NCBI RefSeq assembly: GCF_000407545.1
Contig: NZ_ASWH01000001.1
Span: forward strand, 1 to 64,000
From: Enterococcus gilvus ATCC BAA-350
GTDB lineage: Bacteria > Bacillota > Bacilli > Lactobacillales > Enterococcaceae
DNA: 64,000 nucleotides
Direction of reading: 5' to 3'
The number at the start of each line of letters is the position of its first letter. Position 1 is the stretch's first letter. This document shows, piece by piece, positions 51,914 through 60,434 of the stretch. A program made the translations under genes and the position numbers. The notes under the pieces are model-generated. The model saw nothing but the letters and a program-made list of their open reading frames with translations, searched no databases and was not told where the DNA came from.

Positions 51914-53185
51914 ATGTTTGATGTAATCAATCAGGGATTTCAATGGTTTACAGGGCTTGGTAGTAACGGGATTCTTTGTGTGGCACTTTTAATCATCGGT
52001 CTTGTTTTAGGGCTAAAAGTTGGTGACGCAATTCGTTCGGCATTAACAGCGACAGTTGGTTTTATTGGTCTAAATTTAATTGTAGATATGTTGATCGCAC
52101 AGATGTCGCCTGCAACAATGGCGATGGTTGAGCGGATGCATTGGAATCTTGACGTAGTAGACATTGGTTGGGGCTTGATGGGAATGGCTTGGGGACAACC
52201 AGCGTCTGGAATGGTGATCATTGCTTTGATTGCCACGAATATTGCTTTAATTTTCTTGAATTTTACGAAGACGTTGGATGTGGATTTTTGGAATTATTGG
52301 TCATTTGCCGCCAGTGCTGCACTTATTTATGGAGCAACTCAAAATGCGGTATTCGCCGTTGCAGCCGCGTGTATCTATATGGCCGTATCCTTGAAATGGG
52401 CAGATATCGTAGCACCTAAATACCAAGAGTTTTATGGAATCCCAGGCTGTTCCTGGCCGACGGGTGCGATCATTGCTCCTGCAATGATCGGGATTCCAGT
52501 CGTGAAGCTGCTTCAAAAAATTCCGGTGATCAAAGATATCAAAGCGGATCCGGAAACAATGGAACGTCGAATGGGAATATTTGGCGAACCCATCGTGATC
52601 GGGGCAGTTTTGGGGATGCTGATCGGTATTGTTGCAGGATATGATGTACGAAAAATTATGCTGCTTGGTTTTAATATGGCTGCTGTGATGATTCTTTTGC
52701 CTCGAATGATCCAGATCATGATGGAAGGCTTGATATCCATTTCTGATCAGGCAAAAATCTTTACTGGGAAATACATGAAGGGCCGCGAGGTATGGATCGG
52801 AATCGATGCTTCTACGATCATGGGGAATCCCGCAACGATGTCTTCTATTTTGATCATGACACCCGTTGTGACATTCATGTCGATTATTCCAGGAAACCGA
52901 ATGCTTGCGACAGCTTCATTAGTGGCGGTTCCGTGGTTCATTATCGGGATAACTGCTTATGCGAAGGAAAATATTTTACACATTTGTTTAGCAGCAATGG
53001 TGGTTTTCGCGATTTACTTTTGGTGTGCGACAGCAATGGCAGGTGCACATACAGAGATTGCGAAGATCGTTGGTTCTGAGCTTCCAGAGGGCACGTCGTT
53101 AATCAGTAGTTTATCTGAGGGAGGGAACCCAATCACCTTCATAATGTATAAGATCCTAGACCTCTTAGGCTTCGTGAAGTTCTAA
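51914..53185 (+). CDS. PTS EIIC, galactitol family
   Basis: 423 residues from ATG at 51914 (GGAGGG six bases upstream; a TTG immediately before is also possible). Ten to twelve hydrophobic helices; the segments MGMAWGQPASGMV and FYGIPGCSWPTGAI resemble GatC-type permeases. Galactitol-family EIIC proteins move hexitols and, in lactic acid bacteria, pentitols. With the neighbouring dehydrogenase this points to a polyol or a deoxy/branched relative. Confidence 0.9.
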   Translation: MFDVINQGFQWFTGLGSNGILCVALLIIGLVLGLKVGDAIRSALTATVGFIGLNLIVDMLIAQMSPATMAMVERMHWNLDVVDIGWGLMGMAWGQPASGMVIIALIATNIALIFLNFTKTLDVDFWNYWSFAASAALIYGATQNAVFAVAAACIYMAVSLKWADIVAPKYQEFYGIPGCSWPTGAIIAPAMIGIPVVKLLQKIPVIKDIKADPETMERRMGIFGEPIVIGAVLGMLIGIVAGYDVRKIMLLGFNMAAVMILLPRMIQIMMEGLISISDQAKIFTGKYMKGREVWIGIDASTIMGNPATMSSILIMTPVVTFMSIIPGNRMLATASLVAVPWFIIGITAYAKENILHICLAAMVVFAIYFWCATAMAGAHTEIAKIVGSELPEGTSLISSLSEGGNPITFIMYKILDLLGFVKF

Positions 53186-53301
53186 ATTTGTAAGGTTTGT
53201 ATGCAAATAGAACTTTATTCAGCAGGGTACTTCATAGTACGATGAAATAAATCACGACGCTTATTTTATCGTTGTTGAAATCTGTTTAAGGAGGAGAAAA
53301 G

Positions 53302-56190
53302 ATGAAATCATCGGGATGGACACATCTGCTTCGTTTGGTAGAGGCAGAAGACCCTAAAAATCCATTGACAGATCAAGAACTTGCTGAATTATTGAGAACT
53401 TCTCGAAGCAAAGTAACATCCATGCGGAAAAGTGCGGGGATAGATAATTCCAGAGAACGCCGTGAAGCGGTTTTATTAAAAGATATCCAGTTGATTTTGA
53501 AAGCGGATTCTAAAATCAGCATGACGCAGCTGACGAAAGAGTTGACTCAAAAGGGGTATCGCATCACGTTGAACAGTACGATCCATTTTATGGATCAAAA
53601 AGGCTTGAGCGCAGATACGAAAAAGCCTGCTGTTCAAGAAGTGAAAAAGGATGCTTTCTCTGGGATCATCGGTTCGCAGCGGAGTTTGAGCATGCAGGTA
53701 GAGCAATCAAAAGCAGCAGCGATGTATCCGCCAATCGGATTACATACCTTGATCGTGGGTGAAACAGGGGTAGGAAAAAGCATCTTAGCAGAAGCCATGT
53801 ACAAGTTTATGGTGAATAACAAAAGAGACGAAACGATTCCTTTTGTGGAGTTGAACTGTGCAGATTACGCAGAAAATCCACAATTACTGACAGCACAGTT
53901 ATTTGGTTACAAAAAGGGCGCTTTTACAGGTGCAGAATCCAATCGAGAAGGACTGATCGATCAGGCCAATCAAGGCATTCTATTCCTTGATGAAGTTCAT
54001 CGGATGCCGCCAGATGGGCAAGAGATGTTGTTCCAATTAATCGATAAAGGGGTCTATCGTCGTCTGGGAGATCGTGATTTGAGAAAAGCACAGGTCATGA
54101 TCATCGCAGCAACGACGGAGGATGTAGAGACGAGTCTATTAGATACCTTCCGGCGCCGTATTCCTATGGTGATCACGGTACCCCCTTTGTCGTCTCGAGG
54201 AGTAGATGAAAAATACGACATCATTACGACCTTCTTCCGCCAAGAGTCCATTCGGGTGAAACGGGAGATCCTCATTAAAGCAGAGGCCGTCAGAAGTTTG
54301 CTGCTTTTGCAGTACCCAGGAAATATCGGTGAACTTCGGAGCAAGATCCAAGTAGCGTGTGCAAAAGGATATCTCGCTTGTATGCACCAATCCGACAGCG
54401 GTTCGCAGATTTTGATCGATAATGAGACGTTGGTGCTCCACACTTTGCCAGAAAATCAGGAATTGTCGCCGGAGCTGAAACATTTTTCGGCAAACGATTT
54501 GATTGTTTATCCAACAGATAGGGTCTCTGTACCAACACAGCCAATCAATGATCCATACGAGTTTTCCGAAGGCTTGTATCGAATCATTGATACGGAATAT
54601 GTGAAACTGCAAGGCAATTATTTGACGGAAAAAGAGATCGATTCAACTATTTGGAAGTTGATCGAAAAGAAAATATCCCGCTACATCACGACGATTCAGA
54701 ATGGGAAGCAAGTGCAGCAGTTAAAAGACAATATTCAGACGATCGTCGAACAAGATCTGGTACAAATGGCGGAAGAGATGTTAACGATTGCGAAAAAAGA
54801 ATTAGGTGAATTGGATCAGACGCTGCTCTTTTGTTTAGCGACGCATTTTAATGCATCGATCAAACGGATACGCAGTGGGGAAGGTATCTTGAATCCGAAT
54901 TTGGCGAATGTCAAAAAGCATTACCCAAAGCAATTTAGAGTGGCCAATCAAATGGCTGAGCTTGCCCCTAAATATATCGGAATCCCGCTGCCGGATGAAG
55001 AAATTGGATTTATTGCGATGTATTTGTCCGCGACGACGGATGCAAAAGTCAACGTTGGGAAAAATATTGGCACGATCGTTGTCACACATGGAAAAGTTGC
55101 CGCTGAAATGGTCGCTGTCGCCAATGAACTGATGGGAAGCTCACACTTAGCCGCATTGTGTATCAGCTTAGATGAGAGTCCTCGATTTATTTATAGCCGT
55201 TTGTTAGAGATGGTGAAGCAAAACAATCAAGGACGGGGTGTGTTGATTCTCGTTGATATGGGTTCCCCGGAGACTTTTGGGGATCAGATCGCAGAGGAAT
55301 TAGGGATCAATGTTCGAACAGTGACACGCGTCGATACGTTGATGGTATTAGATGCCGTTCGCAAAACACAGTTGATCGAGATGAACTTGGATGAAGTGGC
55401 CGATTCGCTGGTTGAACAGAAGAAGAGTGTTGTCTTGGGAAAAAGAAACAACACGCTTAAAGCAGAGGCATTTATCTGCTTTTGCTTAACCGGACGAGGC
55501 TGTGCCCGATATCTTTTTGAACACTTGGAAAACGATGTGTTGGAGCTATCGCCGAAAGTGAAGTTTGTTTTTTTAAGCTTGTTGAGCGAACAGACGATGG
55601 AAGAACAAATCAAAGAAACGGCGCAGCAATACAACATTATCGGCATTGCGGGCGCCTTCAATGTCTCGACAGCGGATATCCCTCTCATAATGATGAATGA
55701 TATCCAGAAGAAAGCAGCCGTCCGCCAATTTTTAGCACAGGTAAAGGAACGTCAACACCAGTTGAATGTGGCATCTCCGCAATTATTCCAGCCGGAGTTG
55801 GTTTTTTTGCAAGAAGAGGTAGCGACGAAAGAAGAAGCAATTGCCTTTTTATGTCAAAAACTACAGGCATCAGGAGCTGTTGAAGGTCATTTTCTTCAGA
55901 CCGTTATGGACCGAGAAGCAATGGTCCCGACTGTTTTAGAAACGGGAGTAGCTATTCCTCATGGGTACTTCTCAGAGGTAAAATACGCAAAAATCGCTGT
56001 TTTGATTCCTAAGCAGCCGATTCCTTGGAGCAATGGACGTGAGGCAAAAGTTGTCTTGATGCTGGCTTTTACGGAAGCAACAAGTCATTTATTCGGCAAC
56101 ATTTACAATGTCATTGCCAATCAACAACTCGTTGATCAAATTGCAGCAAGTAACGAAAGAGACCAAGTCATAGAATACTTGAACAGTTAG
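53302..56190 (+). CDS. LevR-like sigma-54 activator with PTS regulatory domains
   Basis: 962 residues. N-terminal HTH region (about 20-100), AAA+ domain (about 120-350) with Walker A GETGVGKS (153-160), sigma-54 contact loop GAFTGA (206-211) and Walker B GILFLDE (225-231). Then a PRD (about 465-580; conserved His in CLATHFNAS, while the second usual His position reads MYLS), an EIIA-Man-like domain (about 590-690, H in VVTHGK), an EIIB-like segment (CFCLTGRGCAR near 725) and a C-terminal EIIA of Mtl/Fru type (about 815-962, VAIPHGYFSEV). LevR proteins usually end in a second PRD; here an EIIA domain stands in that place. It lies inside the operon it should control, after the PTS and before the RuBisCO-like gene. 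Confidence 0.9.
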   Translation: MKSSGWTHLLRLVEAEDPKNPLTDQELAELLRTSRSKVTSMRKSAGIDNSRERREAVLLKDIQLILKADSKISMTQLTKELTQKGYRITLNSTIHFMDQKGLSADTKKPAVQEVKKDAFSGIIGSQRSLSMQVEQSKAAAMYPPIGLHTLIVGETGVGKSILAEAMYKFMVNNKRDETIPFVELNCADYAENPQLLTAQLFGYKKGAFTGAESNREGLIDQANQGILFLDEVHRMPPDGQEMLFQLIDKGVYRRLGDRDLRKAQVMIIAATTEDVETSLLDTFRRRIPMVITVPPLSSRGVDEKYDIITTFFRQESIRVKREILIKAEAVRSLLLLQYPGNIGELRSKIQVACAKGYLACMHQSDSGSQILIDNETLVLHTLPENQELSPELKHFSANDLIVYPTDRVSVPTQPINDPYEFSEGLYRIIDTEYVKLQGNYLTEKEIDSTIWKLIEKKISRYITTIQNGKQVQQLKDNIQTIVEQDLVQMAEEMLTIAKKELGELDQTLLFCLATHFNASIKRIRSGEGILNPNLANVKKHYPKQFRVANQMAELAPKYIGIPLPDEEIGFIAMYLSATTDAKVNVGKNIGTIVVTHGKVAAEMVAVANELMGSSHLAALCISLDESPRFIYSRLLEMVKQNNQGRGVLILVDMGSPETFGDQIAEELGINVRTVTRVDTLMVLDAVRKTQLIEMNLDEVADSLVEQKKSVVLGKRNNTLKAEAFICFCLTGRGCARYLFEHLENDVLELSPKVKFVFLSLLSEQTMEEQIKETAQQYNIIGIAGAFNVSTADIPLIMMNDIQKKAAVRQFLAQVKERQHQLNVASPQLFQPELVFLQEEVATKEEAIAFLCQKLQASGAVEGHFLQTVMDREAMVPTVLETGVAIPHGYFSEVKYAKIAVLIPKQPIPWSNGREAKVVLMLAFTEATSHLFGNIYNVIANQQLVDQIAASNERDQVIEYLNS

Positions 56191-56193
56191 TAG

Positions 56194-56220
56194 AAGACGG
56201 TTTCGTTTCGGAGCCGTCTT
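56194..56220 (+). terminator. weak attenuator-like hairpin after the regulator gene
   Basis: A seven-bp stem AAGACGG / CCGTCTT with a 13-nt loop, followed by TGATC rather than a T-run. It may lower transcription into the downstream enzymes or protect the mRNA end; not a strong terminator. Confidence 0.35.
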
Positions 56221-56256
56221 TGATCTATAAATTTTTGAAAAGAGATGAGGAGAAGA

Positions 56257-57489
56257 ATGAAATTTGAAACGTTGAAGATGGCGGAAGGGTTAGGGCAGGA
56301 TTTTTTGATTGCGACCTATTACATGCATTCAGAAAAGGAACCAGATCTTTATGACTGGGTAAAATTAGTAGCTGGAGATCAAAGCGCAGGCACGTGGACG
56401 CACGTAGAGGGCGAGACGCCAGAAGTCATTGAGCGTTACGGCGCAAAGGTCTTAGGAATTTATCCGATGTCCGATGGCATTTCATGTGTGGCGCGGGTCG
56501 CTTTCCCGATCACGAATTTTCAGCCTTATATGGCGATGGTCATCAGTACTGTTGCCGGTAATGTCTTAGGACAATCAGGCATTCGATTGGTCGATGTGGA
56601 ATTTCCCGAGTCTTTATTGAAGGAATTTACCGGACCGTTACTGGGTGTCAGCGGCATTCGGAAAAAATTAGGCGTGATGGATCGTCCATTAGTAGGTGCG
56701 ATCTTGAAACCATGTATCGGGGTTCCCCCAGAAGCGAGTGCACAAGGTGCAGCAAACGCGGCTTTGGGTGGCGCAGACGTGATCAAGGACGATGAGCTGT
56801 TGAGTGATCCAGCTTATTCACCGATGGTTGATCGGGTAAAAACGGTCATGAGCTATTTAAAAGAGGTAGGAAAAGAGCAATCCACCTTGTACGCCGTTAA
56901 TATTACCGGACGAAATATCATCGAGCGGGCGCAGTTAGCCATCGAAGCAGGTGCGAATGCGTTAATGGTCAACTACAACGCATTAGGTTGGGGCGCTACC
57001 GAAGACTTAGTTCGTTTCTTAAAAGATCAAAACGTGGAGATTCCCATCTTTGGTCACTGTGCCGGCGCAGGCGCTTATTATAAAGCAGAAAATAATGGCC
57101 TATCGGCAGCGTTGAGCTGCGGAAAATTGCCCCGGCTGATCGGAATGGACATGCCGCTGGTTTATCCAGATAGCGGGCGTTTTGGCACGACGACAGATGA
57201 GCTGGTCGAGACACACAGTGCGTTGTCGACACCGATGCAAGGGATCGAATCTGCCTTTACAACAGTCGCTGGAGGCGTTCATCCTGGGACGATCGAGTAT
57301 TTGATGGGGTTGTTAGGGAATGAAACGATCTTAATGGCTGGAGGCGGTATTTACGGACATCCGGCAGGGGCGGTTTCAGGCGCAAAAGCATTGCTTCAAG
57401 CAATCGAAGCAGTGATGCAAGAAGTGCCAGTCACAGAAGCGGCGCAGACGTATGAAGAATTGCAGCAGGCGCTGGCTTTCTGGTCTTAA
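56257..57489 (+). CDS. RuBisCO-like protein (form IV), non-carboxylating
   Basis: 410 residues from ATG at 56257 (ATGAGGAG six bases upstream). The RuBisCO large-chain fold is clear: N102 in AGNVLG; K151 in ILKPCIG (the K175 position); the carbamate/metal site GGADVIKDDE with K177, D179 and E180 (K201/D203/E204 of spinach); H267 in FGHCAG (H294); the phosphate-binding AGGVHPG (338-344) and GGGIYGHPAGA (362-372). The loop-6 lysine (K334 in true RuBisCO) is absent: the region reads YPDSGRFG. So enolisation of a phosphorylated ketose is plausible but CO2 fixation is not. Family members act as isomerases, enolases or decarboxylases in methionine salvage and apiose pathways. Unlike those, this gene sits with a PTS and an acetoin-DH-like complex. 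Confidence 0.92.
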   Translation: MKFETLKMAEGLGQDFLIATYYMHSEKEPDLYDWVKLVAGDQSAGTWTHVEGETPEVIERYGAKVLGIYPMSDGISCVARVAFPITNFQPYMAMVISTVAGNVLGQSGIRLVDVEFPESLLKEFTGPLLGVSGIRKKLGVMDRPLVGAILKPCIGVPPEASAQGAANAALGGADVIKDDELLSDPAYSPMVDRVKTVMSYLKEVGKEQSTLYAVNITGRNIIERAQLAIEAGANALMVNYNALGWGATEDLVRFLKDQNVEIPIFGHCAGAGAYYKAENNGLSAALSCGKLPRLIGMDMPLVYPDSGRFGTTTDELVETHSALSTPMQGIESAFTTVAGGVHPGTIEYLMGLLGNETILMAGGGIYGHPAGAVSGAKALLQAIEAVMQEVPVTEAAQTYEELQQALAFWS

Positions 57490-57505
57490 AATAAGGGGGA
57501 CTCGT

Positions 57506-58513
57506 TTGAAAATGACTATTTCTAAAGAAACAATGATAGAGATGTACCGGACGATGGTACGCATTCGTGAGTTTGAGGCCGAAGCCATCGAATTAGCCAA
57601 AGCCAATATCACCCGAGCGGCTGTCCATACGTATAATGGCGAAGAGGCGATCGCCACAGGAGTCTGCGTTCATTTGAGCAACGACGATTACATCACCTCT
57701 ACCCATCGAGGACATGGGCACTGTATCGCAAAGGGGGCAGATCTACGTCGAATGTTCGCTGAATTGATGGGACGTGAGACGGGCTATTGTAAAGGAAAAG
57801 GCGGATCGATGCATATCGCGGATCTGACGACAGGGAACCTTGGCGCAAACGGGATCGTCGGAGGCGGCATTCCGATGGCGATGGGTGCGGGGTTAGGCCT
57901 GCAAGTAGCAAAGGAGCCGCACGTAGCCGTTTCGTTTTTTGGTGATGGGGCATCGAATGAAGGCTCCTTTCATGAAGCACTGAATATGGCGTCGATTTGG
58001 AATCTGCCGGTTATTTTTATTTGTGAGAATAACAAATATGGCATCTCGACCTCGACGGAGAAGTCGATGAACGTCGAGCATATCGCGGACCGTGCGATTG
58101 GCTACGGCATGAAGGGCATGACCGTCAACGGAAACGATATCGTAGAAGTGTATCATCTCTTTGCGGAAGCAAAAGAATATGCTTTAGCAGGGAATGGGCC
58201 TGTTTTGCTGGAAATGGATACCTTCCGTATGGCGGGGCATTATTTTGGTGATAATGAAAATTACCGTACACGGGAAGAGGTCGAAAAGTGGAAAGCAAAA
58301 GATCCAATCCTGCATTGCGAAAAGCTTTTGAAGGAAGAGTATGGAGTCGATCAAGACGTATTGGCTGCCATCAAAAAAGAAGAAACGCAGCGTGTATTGG
58401 CAGCCTCTGAACAGGCGAAGCAAGACCCAGAGCCGTTGATCGAGGAGATGTTGGACGATCTTTATGATCCCACCTTTGAAACGATTGACTGGACACTATT
58501 TTCCAAAGCGTAA
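57506..58513 (+). CDS. TPP-dependent dehydrogenase E1 alpha (acetoin/pyruvate DH type)
   Basis: 335 residues from TTG at 57506, six bases after AAGGGGG; an ATG two codons later is the alternative. TPP-binding motif GDGASNEG...CENN (GDG 146-148, NN 175-176), the loop STHRGHGH near 65-72, and the YNGEEAIATGV segment. In length and motif layout it is closest to acetoin dehydrogenase AcoA and PDH E1 alpha. It forms the heterotetramer with the next gene product and attacks a keto group to give an activated aldehyde on TPP. RLP gene 16 bp upstream, E1 beta 12 bp downstream. Confidence 0.92.
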   Translation: MKMTISKETMIEMYRTMVRIREFEAEAIELAKANITRAAVHTYNGEEAIATGVCVHLSNDDYITSTHRGHGHCIAKGADLRRMFAELMGRETGYCKGKGGSMHIADLTTGNLGANGIVGGGIPMAMGAGLGLQVAKEPHVAVSFFGDGASNEGSFHEALNMASIWNLPVIFICENNKYGISTSTEKSMNVEHIADRAIGYGMKGMTVNGNDIVEVYHLFAEAKEYALAGNGPVLLEMDTFRMAGHYFGDNENYRTREEVEKWKAKDPILHCEKLLKEEYGVDQDVLAAIKKEETQRVLAASEQAKQDPEPLIEEMLDDLYDPTFETIDWTLFSKA

Positions 58514-58525
58514 AGGAGGAGAAAC

Positions 58526-59512
58526 ATGCGAAAACTTTCCATGCGGCAAGCAGTAAACGAAGCGTTGCACATTGCCTTTAATAGTGATGAGAATATTTTT
58601 ACGATCGGTGAGGACATTGCCGTTTATGGCGGACAACTACGCTGCAGTTATGATTTGTTAGATAATTTTGGACCGGAGCGTGTCAGAGATACCCCAATAT
58701 CTGAAGTAGCCATCGTGGGCGCTGGGATCGGTGCGGCGATGATCGGCAGGAGACCGGTAGTAGAGCTGTCTTATATGGATTTTATCGGCGTCTGTTTTGA
58801 TCAGCTATTAAATCAGGCCGCGAAGATGCGCTATATGTATGGCGGTGGTGTCAGTATTCCACTAGTGATTCGGACCCAATGCGGTGCAGGCTTAGGAAAT
58901 GGGGCGCAGCATTCTCAATCCCTGGAAAACATTTTGGCGCACGTTCCAGGTATCCGAGTCGTCATGCCGTCAAATGCCTATGATGCAAAAGGATTGTTAT
59001 TACGTGCAATCCGAGACAATAATCCTGTCGTTTTCGTGGAGCATAAAGCGTTGTATAAATTAAAGACGGAGGTTCCAGAAGAAGCCTATGAAGTAGGGTA
59101 TGAGAGTGAAGTGAAGCAAGCGGGGGAAGATATCACGATCATTTCCTATTCTGCGATGGTCAATGTCGCATTAAAAGCCGCGAAGAAGCTTCAAGAAGAA
59201 GGGATTCGTGCGGAAGTCATCGATGTTAAGAGTATCGAGCCTTTAGATATGGCGCCGATCTTACAGTCGATCAAGAAGACTGGTCACGCGGTGATCGTTC
59301 ATGAAGCGGTCAAAAAATCAGGCTTCGGAGGAGAAATCGTGGCGCAGATCCAGGAGTTCGCATTTGAAAGCTTGAAAAAGCCTATTTTACGAGTGACGGC
59401 TCCTGATGTTCCCGTACCTTTTGCCAGAAATCTCGAGATGGCCTATGTCCCAGATGAGACACAGGTGATCGAAGCAGTAAAAGTAACGTTAAAAGGAGGA
59501 GAAGGCGAATGA
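58526..59512 (+). CDS. TPP-dependent dehydrogenase E1 beta
   Basis: 328 residues, AAAGGAGGAG before the ATG. Transketolase-type central domain (about 1-185; GEDIAVYGGQ, RVRDTPISE, AQHSQSLE) and C-terminal domain (about 200-325; KSIEPLD, VIVHEAVKKSGFG). Pairs with E1 alpha. The stop overlaps the lipoyl gene by ATGA, which would favour balanced synthesis of subunits. Confidence 0.93.
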   Translation: MRKLSMRQAVNEALHIAFNSDENIFTIGEDIAVYGGQLRCSYDLLDNFGPERVRDTPISEVAIVGAGIGAAMIGRRPVVELSYMDFIGVCFDQLLNQAAKMRYMYGGGVSIPLVIRTQCGAGLGNGAQHSQSLENILAHVPGIRVVMPSNAYDAKGLLLRAIRDNNPVVFVEHKALYKLKTEVPEEAYEVGYESEVKQAGEDITIISYSAMVNVALKAAKKLQEEGIRAEVIDVKSIEPLDMAPILQSIKKTGHAVIVHEAVKKSGFGGEIVAQIQEFAFESLKKPILRVTAPDVPVPFARNLEMAYVPDETQVIEAVKVTLKGGEGE

Positions 59513-59751
59513 AAAAAGAAGTGATCATGCCAAAAATCGGATTGGATATGGACGAAGGGACGATCCTTACTTGGTATAAAAAAGTAGGTGATCATGTCAA
59601 AAAGGGTGACGTTTTAGTAGAGATCGAAACAGACAAAGCGACGACCGACGTAGAATCAGCACTGGATGGTACGTTGACAGAGATCGTGGAGGAAGAGGAT
59701 GCCACAGTAGATATCGGTGAAGTGATTGCTTGGGTCGAAGTGGATGAGTAG
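59509..59751 (+). CDS. stand-alone lipoyl-domain protein
   Basis: 80 residues, exactly one biotinyl/lipoyl domain; the lipoylated lysine is K43 in EIETDKATTDVES. It is normally the N-terminal part of E2, but here the frame ends just after the domain (AWVEVDE). It overlaps E1 beta by 4 bp and the E2 core gene by 8 bp (ATGAGTAG), so all are translated together. The free lipoyl protein would carry the acyl group between active sites as a mobile carrier. Confidence 0.9.
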   Translation: MKKEVIMPKIGLDMDEGTILTWYKKVGDHVKKGDVLVEIETDKATTDVESALDGTLTEIVEEEDATVDIGEVIAWVEVDE

Positions 59752-60421
59752 CGAAGGGAAAAAACTCAGCGGGATCAAAAAAGCAATGGCGAAACAAATG
59801 ATCCGAAGCTGGACCGACGTTCCTCAGTTTCAATTAAGTACGACGATTCGCTGCGACGAATTGATACGTTATCGGAAAGAACTGCCGACAAAGGTTTCCT
59901 ATACAGCCATCATTGCAAAGGCAGTCGCAAAAGCGCTCCAAGAATACCCCGAAATCAATCAGCATTTTGATGGGGAATGTGTCACAAAAGCAGACGAGGT
60001 AGCCATTGGCATCGCCAGTGATACAAAGCGCGGACTGCTGGTGCCTGTAATATCCGATGTTCCGAATAAATCCTTGGCAATGATCCAAGCGAATCTGGAA
60101 ACGATCAAAGAACAAAGCAACGTTGGAAAATTTGCCGTGGAAGAACTGACTGGCGGAACTTTTACGATCAGTAATCTAGGCATGTTTAACGTCGAGCAGT
60201 TTTCCTCTATCGTCAATGCACCACAGATTGGTATTTTAGCTGTCGGGAAGATCACCAAAGCTGCCGTGATCAACGAGGAGGGTCAAGTCGTTGCGGCCTC
60301 CGTGATGCATCCAGTAATAACGTTGGATCACCGAGTAGCCGATGGGGCTCTTGGTGCGCGTTTTTTAACGTATCTATGCGACCTATTGGAGCATCCAATG
60401 GAAAAAATACCAAAGGAATAA
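59744..60421 (+). CDS. dihydrolipoamide acyltransferase, E2 catalytic core only
   Basis: 225 residues from ATG at 59744, which overlaps the lipoyl stop by 8 bp; an in-frame ATG six codons upstream is possible. The protein begins at the catalytic domain (KLSGIKKAMAKQM) and ends normally with the active-site motif DHRVADG, so the transacylase itself looks intact. What is missing is the flexible linker and the peripheral subunit-binding domain that normally docks E1 and E3. It would transfer the acyl group from lipoyl protein to CoA. Confidence 0.9.
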   Translation: MSSEGKKLSGIKKAMAKQMIRSWTDVPQFQLSTTIRCDELIRYRKELPTKVSYTAIIAKAVAKALQEYPEINQHFDGECVTKADEVAIGIASDTKRGLLVPVISDVPNKSLAMIQANLETIKEQSNVGKFAVEELTGGTFTISNLGMFNVEQFSSIVNAPQIGILAVGKITKAAVINEEGQVVAASVMHPVITLDHRVADGALGARFLTYLCDLLEHPMEKIPKE

Positions 60422-60434
60422 AGGAGGGCTGGAC

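Noticed and set aside
56257..57489. A functional CO2-fixing RuBisCO
   Set aside because: The loop-6 lysine is missing, no small subunit or phosphoribulokinase gene is present, and the gene sits in a sugar PTS operon.
59726..59751. Sequencing frameshift splitting a normal E2 gene
   Set aside because: Rejoining the two frames would give a lipoyl domain fused directly to the catalytic core without linker or subunit-binding domain, and the ATGAGTAG overlap is a normal coupled junction.
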